Assembly (NCBI GenBank): GCA_030656435.1
Contig: JAUSOA010000137.1
Coordinates: 1-13,335, forward strand
DNA: 13,335 nt
Reading direction: 5' to 3'
Source of the DNA: Acholeplasmataceae bacterium
GTDB lineage: Bacteria; Bacillota_I; Bacilli_A; Acholeplasmatales; Acholeplasmataceae
Position 1 is the stretch's first letter, and every line of letters begins with the position of its first letter. Both the position numbers and the translations under genes were made by a program. Of this stretch, positions 13,039-13,335 are shown one piece after another. Below the pieces are notes generated by a model. That model was not told the DNA's origin, searched no databases, and saw nothing but the letters and a program-made list of their open reading frames with translations.

Positions 13039-13335
13039 ATGATAGAGTTTATAAGACAAAAACCAAATATATCTAAGCTGATTCAAAAAACATCGAAGTC
13101 GATGTTTTTTAAGTATTCGAATGATGCGTATAACGCCTATTTAAGTGCAATTGATTTTATTGAAAACAAGAATACTGTATTTGTCGTCACACCCAATCTT
13201 TATGAAGCGCAAAAATATTACGATGCAATCAGTCAAATTGTAGATTCTGAGGATGTTCTTTTCTATCCTGCCGATCAAACACTTACATCAATCATGGCGC
13301 TTGGAAGTCCGGAATTCAAGAGCGAAAGATTATAC
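13039..13335 (+). CDS. mfd: Transcription-repair coupling factor Mfd, N-terminal part (partial)
   Basis: An open frame of 99 codons runs off the right edge. It begins at ATG 13039 after AGGTAGG (13028-13034). Sequence such as VFVVTPNLYEAQKYYDAI, VLFYPADQTL and then MALGSPEFKSERL matches the N-terminal UvrB-like domain of Mfd. The ASPE-like element and FYPAD are typical of the family. Mfd is an ATP-driven translocase that removes RNA polymerase stalled at DNA damage and recruits UvrA. Its position after pth is the conserved Bacillota location. UvrB shares this homologous domain, so the name depends partly on context; the helicase motifs lie outside the window. A terminator-like hairpin lies inside the first 24 codons, and I see no convincing separate promoter. 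Confidence 0.85.
   Translation, partial: MIEFIRQKPNISKLIQKTSKSMFFKYSNDAYNAYLSAIDFIENKNTVFVVTPNLYEAQKYYDAISQIVDSEDVLFYPADQTLTSIMALGSPEFKSERLY
13085..13110 (+). other. Terminator-like hairpin inside the start of mfd
   Basis: AAAAAACATCG (13085-13095) pairs perfectly with CGATGTTTTTT (13100-13110) around an AAGT loop, over mfd codons 16-24. A core CATCG/CGATG stem followed by six T resembles an intrinsic terminator. The left arm of six A makes it equally good on the other strand. It could attenuate mfd or be a chance result of coding for Lys and Phe. Confidence 0.5.

Noticed and set aside
189..13335. Reassignment of TGA to Trp, as in Mycoplasma
   Set aside because: TGA ends the DUF368, regulator, HD and rnmV genes exactly at the expected family length, and Trp is always TGG.
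13039..13335. Right-edge gene as uvrB
   Set aside because: UvrB shares this domain, but the position after pth and the FYPAD and SPEF-like stretches fit Mfd better; the part seen is too short for certainty.
1..13335. CRISPR array, tRNA or rRNA gene, insertion sequence, prophage or defence system
   Set aside because: I looked on both strands in all gaps and saw no regularly spaced repeats, tRNA cloverleaf, transposase or defence-gene motifs.

Overview
The window is an AT-rich, gene-dense stretch of a low-GC Gram-positive-type chromosome. Every gene reads with the standard code: TGG is the only Trp codon and TGA ends several genes. Gene order in the right half (rnmV, ksgA, ispE, spoVG, prs, pth, mfd) is the Bacillota order with pieces missing. 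The genus cannot be fixed from sequence alone. I infer an Acholeplasma/Izemoplasma-like member of the Mollicutes group or a related streamlined Bacillota, not a Mycoplasma that reads TGA as Trp. I see no insertion sequence, prophage, CRISPR array, tRNA or rRNA.

Left region (1-2902): the 3' end of galE converges on uppP (minus strand) at a shared hairpin terminator. uppP diverges from a DUF368 membrane protein that overlaps galU. Together these supply UDP-glucose/UDP-galactose, regenerate undecaprenyl phosphate and probably return it across the membrane, which looks like a lipid-linked glycan module.

Middle region (2903-7619): serS sits behind a complete serine T-box leader with promoter, specifier UCU, antiterminator and terminator. 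A two-component system follows (OmpR-type regulator plus histidine kinase), then a convergent HIT hydrolase gene. Next is pduL, a PduL-type phosphate acyltransferase with its own good promoter and terminator and no microcompartment genes nearby.

Right region (7620-13335): a tightly overlapping block encodes an HD-domain dNTPase-like protein, RNase M5, the KsgA 16S rRNA dimethyltransferase and IspE of the MEP isoprenoid pathway. spoVG and prs-pth have their own promoters. The first 99 codons of mfd run off the right edge. Compared with Bacillus, the sporulation genes, purR/ridA, glmU and ctc are absent from this block.

Most of the window is housekeeping. The points most worth a second look are the polyprenyl/UDP-sugar gene group, two terminator-like hairpins around the start of mfd, and the repeat-plus-hairpin promoter of the two-component system. 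I see no convincing wholly new system.
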